Below, piece by piece: positions 59,541 through 64,000 of a stretch of DNA of 64,000 bases (positions are counted from its first letter, which is position 1; each line of letters starts with the position of its first letter). Both the position numbers and the translations under genes were made by a program. The DNA is from Elephas maximus indicus (Eukaryota > Chordata > Mammalia > Proboscidea > Elephantidae), in NCBI RefSeq assembly GCF_024166365.1, contig NC_064823.1, forward strand, positions 16,548,924 to 16,612,923. Reading direction: 5' to 3'. Under the pieces are notes generated by a model, which made no database searches, was not told the DNA's origin, and saw only the letters and a program-made list of their open reading frames with translations.

Positions 59541-60083
59541 CCTCTCTTTAAAAGGTATACTCCAGATAATACAGTGCCTTAGGGCATTATCACAAACATG
59601 TGTTTGAAGTATGCTATTTAGACAGAAATACTACGTAACAGATATAGGCTACCAGAAGAATATCAGTTTTAACTATGTCCGACATTCTCCATGAATTTTT
59701 TAGTACATAGTAAAAAATAAACAGAAAAACATTCACAGCCCTCTCAATAGCCAATGATGTACCTATATTTTTTATTATATTGTAATCAATACAAATGGTA
59801 AAGTGGAATGTCATTCAACACTATTTTCTACTATTTCTCCTTTAAATCATATACTAAATTTATCAATATCAGCCATAAAATTTACCCAGGGATCCTACAG
59901 TATGGAAAATAATATTTTAATTACTAGCTATTTATCATGAAATCATAAGGTAGTTTGTAGACACCCTTCACTTTCATAGATTTGAGATTCTTGGCTTCCT
60001 GTATTCTTGGTACATGTGTCATCCTAACTCTAAGAGTGATCATTTTTACTATTCCTTACATGCAAAAATGAGAGTTGATGACA
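59541..60083. other. No feature recognised
   Basis: A+T-rich unique sequence. Confidence 0.45.
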
Positions 60084-60093
60084 ATAAATGGTT

Positions 60094-60303
60094 GCTGTCT
60101 TCGCTAGTTGCCGTTGAGTCATCTCCGAGTCATGGCAACAGCATGAGTGGAGAGTAGAACTGCACCACTGGGTTTTCAAGGTTGTGAATTTTCAGAAGCA
60201 GATCCCCAGGCCTATCTACCAAGGTGCCTCTGAATAGGTTTGAACTGCTAACATCTCAACTAGTTGTCAAGCCCAAACCATTTTTGCCACCCAGGGACTT
60301 CTG
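60094..60303 (-). mobile_element. AfroSINE, long subtype
   Basis: Tail tagttgccgttgagtcatct, middle cagaagcagatccccaggcc, head ttttgccacccagggacttc. A 10-bp duplication ataaatggtt flanks it (60084-60093, 60304-60313). Confidence 0.92.
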
Positions 60304-60313
60304 ATAAATGGTT

Positions 60314-61856
60314 ATAGCAATTAATTTGATAAATTTTGCAAAATTAGGACAAGAAATTATCAAAAAATGAATAGTAACCAGGATTGATGATTTCACAAAA
60401 ATATGCTCCACATATATATCTTCAATTAGAAGATTGATTTTGCAGGTACACTACTCTCAAAATGCAAATGTTACCTCTAAACTGAAATCCAACAATCCAT
60501 AGTGTAAATTACCCTCATCTGGTAATTGAGTCAATACTTATTCAAATCAGCACTCACAAAGTAAATTTTTATACTGTAATGAGAAGAACGAAAGGAAAAT
60601 TCAAGGGTGGATGGACACGGTTGTGAGAAACAGAAACTTGGGACAGTCAAAAGGAAGTGCCAGGCCCTACACGTTTAGGGGCCAAAGAAGCAGCAAGAGT
60701 TTTTAGAGGGACTCAGAAAGTCTATGCAAAAGCTGATCTTCTTGACTGTGTACTATGTAAGTAATATTTTGGTATAAACTGTTGGGACTAGAAAGAATTA
60801 TTAAGATATCATTTCTTTCTTTTTTAGTCCACTTTTGATTTCATCCAGGACCCTGAAAGTGGCTTGTGTGACAGGAAAAATTTTTGTTGCAGGTTTTGAA
60901 GCCTGAGTTATGATTTTAAGACTAATGAGTACTATTTAATTTGATAAATATAGGCCCATTTTCCTAGTCAAAACTATCCAGTCCTTTGTCTTAAGTCTAT
61001 TTTCCAATGAAAATAGTAAGACAAAAGACAGAAATAGATAGGAAGAGAAGGAGATGATATGTGAATGTGTTTCCACTTCCCCTTTTGCCCACATTAAAAT
61101 CAGTATCACAACGGAAAACATTCCAGGATTTTTCCAGTGCCTGAAAACTTTGAAATATATTCTGTAAAATGATTCAGTCCAATAAATTCTTATTGAATAG
61201 ACACAATGCACTGGGCTCTGTGCTACTTTTTGTAGACATGGGCCCTTCAAATTAGCAAAGAAACAGAGGGTGGTGAGAAGAATCTGCTTGATACAATCAC
61301 AATCATATAAACCATTAAATTTGAATGATGTGGTTTGTAAGCTTTCTAAAATCTAAAATGTGCAATAACAATGCACTCTACCTTAGGTTGGTTTCTCCCA
61401 AAAGAAAAACCTGAGAAGAGGGCTTGTGTGCAGGTCATTTATTTTGGAATGTAAGATCTTAGGAATGCAAATGGGGATCTCAAAAAAATTAAATAGGGTT
61501 AAGACAATGAAAAGTGGTGTTTTTGAGGTGGTCACTGTTATAGGCAACTGATGCTCAGTCCCTCTGGAGATCCCCAAGGAACTAAATGGCATATACCTAA
61601 GAATTACCTGTCCAAAACTATCTGGCCAAGCTCTTTTCTCAGGTTCTTTTGGAAGAACCCAGCCTAAGGTATACTGCATTGTCATTACACATATTAGATT
61701 TTAGGAAGCTCACAGACTACATTGCTCAAATTCAATGTTCTATATGATCGTGATTATATCAAGCAGATTCTCTCTCCTCACCACCCTCAGTCTCTTTGCT
61801 AGTCCAAAGGATTCAGGGCAGATATCCACAGGCTCCTGTTCCCCACTGGTCAAGGA
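60314..61856. other. Mostly unique; possible old LTR at 61380-61690
   Basis: 61178-61235 (ttcttattgaatagacacaa, gcactgggctctgtgctac) resembles an antisense MIR/L2 end. 61380-61690 (gtgtgcaggtcatttatttt, tctcaggttcttttggaaga) looks like an LTR-type repeat that I cannot name. Nothing else is recognised. Confidence 0.35.
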
Positions 61857-61926
61857 TGTTGTTGTTGTCAGGTGCCGTTGAGTCTGTTCCGACTCATAGT
61901 GGCCCCATGTACAACAGAACGAAAAG
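61857..61926 (-). mobile_element. RTE 3' terminus, extreme truncation
   Basis: Only the last ~65 bases of RTE are present in antisense: ttgttgttgtcaggtgccgt, gagtctgttccgactcatag and catgtacaacagaacgaaa. Confidence 0.85.
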
Positions 61927-62289
61927 ATGTTAATTCCCTTGAATTTCTGTGTTCGCACATGTGTGAAAACAGCTGAGCAGATTTTCACAGGCGTTCCATG
62001 TAGATGAGATGTCAGAAAAATACCAAGGCAGAAAGCAAGAGATGTGATACGATAAGAGGTAAGGTACTATCAAAGGGTGAAATGGGTGGTCTAAAAAGAT
62101 AGTGTGAGAGGATGTGAGGTGGGAGATGAGGAATTTCCAATACTGTCTACCCCTTGCAGCATTCAGAGCCATACCTGCTCTGTATTGAGTCCAATTCGTC
62201 ACAAACTTCAAGGTAGTGGCTAGCTACCACATAAGGACTCAAGAGAAAAAAGTTCACAGGAAGAAAAAAAAAAAGAGCTAGTGAACAAG

Positions 62290-64000
62290 GTATGGTTCCC
62301 ACGGTTGCCAAGTGTATAACTGATATTTATCATCTCCCTCTTCCATCACAAATTCTAGATTTTGCTCACATTTGTCCAAGCTGTTCAGTGGGTCCAGGTT
62401 GTTTAAATGATGAGGTGACCCAGAAGTTTATCCTCAAAGGGTCAGAGTCCCTAGTCGTTTTAGCACAGTTGTCTTATCTCGTCAGGCTGTGGTTGCTACA
62501 GTTGCCTATTTAAGGTTATCAATTGACATTGAGGCACCAAGAGATGCCCCAATGAATACTCTAAGAAGAACATAATCCATCTTGCATCCATTAGTAGCTG
62601 TAACTATAGCTTTTTGTGGTAGCCAGGGTCAATCCCTCATCCAATATAATGCCTTTATTTGCCTGCTGAACTGTCGACATAACCATTATGATCAAGTGGA
62701 ACACTACTGGGTACCAGAGCCGCAGCTTTCCCTTTCCCTTACCCAATGCAGAATCACCCATGGTTGCAGAGATGTAAAGCAAAAGTATGTTACTTGGAGT
62801 AATGTAGAGGAGTGCCAAGCTTATTTCCACCTTCTGGTTCCTGGACCATTGACTCAGTGCAAGTACTGCATCCTAGAAAATAGCAGCCCAACACTTCTGG
62901 GAGCTATACTTGAGGATAGCACTTAGCTAAGCCTTCAGTAGGCCATTTCATCATTCTATTAGGTTGCCTGCTTCCAGGTGGCATATGGTTAGACAAGTAG
63001 ATCCCAGGGTAATGCACCTATTTTTATACCTCCTCCACCATAAAATGAGTCACTTGGTCTGAGCTAGTACTATATAGGACACTATGTCAATAAAGTAGGC
63101 AGTCTGTAAGCTTTTGGATGGTGGTACTGGCGGAGGCATTATAGACAGAGAAAGCAAATCCATGTCTAGAATAGATGCTGATCATAGTGCAGATAAATTG
63201 CTATCTTCTTCAAATAAAAGTCTGATAAAATCAACTTGCCACCAAGTGACTGGTCAATCTACTCAAGGGACGATACCATATCAGGGGCTTGGCATTGGTC
63301 TGTGCTGTTGAGAACTTGGGCATTCAGGAGTAACGGTAGGTAGTTCAATCTTGGTGTAAAGGAATACATGCTGTTGAGCCCATGTTTGGTCTTTATCCCA
63401 GACCCATGGTTACTCTGTTCATGGATCCACTGTGCAAGCCCTAGAGTGGCTGAGAACAGAGGCTGGCTAATAGCCACCGGATAAGTCATACTCTCCACCA
63501 GGTTTTTCAGGGCCTCTTCTGCAATGAATCTGATCTGATGGGAATTAATGTGAAACATAAAGGTCTTAATGCTTTGTGCCCATTCCCTTAGGTCCATCCA
63601 TGTGCCTCTCTTCCAAAGCCCCCTTGCCTCTCATCTTCAAATCTTGCCCCAACCAGCCAAACCATTCAATAGGAGTCCTTAAGTATTTGTACTTAAGGAC
63701 ATTTCTCCACATCACAAGTGAATGACAAAGTTGACTCCTCAAAACTCTGTTGGAAGACTTTCCCTTCACCATTGTCCTTCAGGGCCATTCCTGTGTGGGC
63801 CTGTAGTGTGGCAACAGTTCACTTTCAGCCAGTACCAGCACATCAAGATTTCCCAACAGGAATGGTTTTTTTCCTCCTCTGTTATTTGGTTATAGGACTC
63901 CCCCCTTGAATTCATGGGTGTAACTTGAGGAAAAGCTATCCATTCAGGGAGGTGACATGAGAGTCTGGAACACCTACTCATGCAACTTATTCATGCCCTC
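62290..64000 (-). pseudogene. ERVL-like pol remnant: RNase H, integrase, dUTPase regions
   Basis: Reading leftwards from the right edge, decayed pol regions follow in order. 63950-63600 fits the RNase H part. The 112-codon frame 63597-63259 (MDLREWAQSIKTFMFHINSH) spans the RNase H end and the start of the integrase. 63250-62930 holds integrase-core traces (SGYGF-like, then a worn ASDQGTHF-like stretch). About 62710-62500 resembles a dUTPase domain, which ERVL carries at the pol end. Stops and frameshifts are frequent. The element continues beyond the window; its left LTR was not recognised. Confidence 0.75.

Noticed and set aside
61380..61690. Possible LTR belonging to the ERVL remnant at the right edge
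   Set aside because: Its ends and order do not match the ERVL-type LTRs seen at 42968 and 50119, and no duplication was found.

Overview
The window is a stretch of mammalian nuclear DNA, most likely from an afrotherian close to elephants. The main clue is about 30 copies of a tRNA-derived SINE (head like ccctggtggcatagtggtta, B-box like gttcgaatcc). Its tail repeats the 3' end of an RTE-class LINE that is also present here (gagtcggaatcgactcgac, then caac repeats). I know this SINE/RTE pair as typical of Afrotheria (AfroSINE and RTE); the species call is inference. I see no bacterial or plasmid genes, no CRISPR array, and no complete protein-coding gene.

Layout. 1-8765: a long, inactivated L1 with tandem-repeat 5' region, ORF1, ORF2 and 3' UTR, later hit by an antisense SINE (3379-3537) and a solo LTR (6223-6731). 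9-14 kb: an RTE 3' fragment, a MIR, and a 5'-truncated L1 bounded by a 13-bp target-site duplication (11033-13389). 14-28 kb: mostly unique A+T-rich DNA with scattered SINEs, old L2/MIR pieces, an L1 3' end and an internally deleted RTE. This part holds the best non-repeat signal: a 67-codon open exon on the minus strand (16952-17155), homologous to the UPF0462 (C4orf33) protein family. 28.6-30.7 kb: a 2-kb antisense RTE block covering its 5' end, endonuclease and start of the reverse transcriptase. 31-41 kb: mainly unique sequence with MIR/L2, SINEs and another RTE copy (37145-38010).

41.2-43.5 kb: a MaLR-type LTR element that looks like a retroposed RNA copy (starts at the LTR transcription start, ends in an A-rich tail, 12-15-bp duplication), followed by a solo LTR with a 5-bp duplication. 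44.7-51.7 kb: SINEs, the decayed pol region of an ERVL-like endogenous retrovirus (plus strand), and a nest in which an ERVL-type LTR holds an RTE that holds an L1 3' end. 56.6-58.7 kb: a processed pseudogene of importin alpha KPNA2, itself interrupted by an RTE fragment. 59-60.3 kb: a tRNA-Gly-headed SINE with an RTE tail, carrying a nested SINE, then another SINE. 62.3 kb to the right edge: decayed ERVL-like pol (RNase H, integrase, dUTPase region) on the minus strand, continuing outside the window.

How the parts relate: the L1 and RTE copies would have supplied the enzymes that moved the non-autonomous pieces (SINEs by RTE; the KPNA2 copy and the MaLR RNA copy by L1). Every element examined is damaged. 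Boundaries given with a target-site duplication are good to a few bases; other repeat boundaries are approximate, since no repeat library could be searched.
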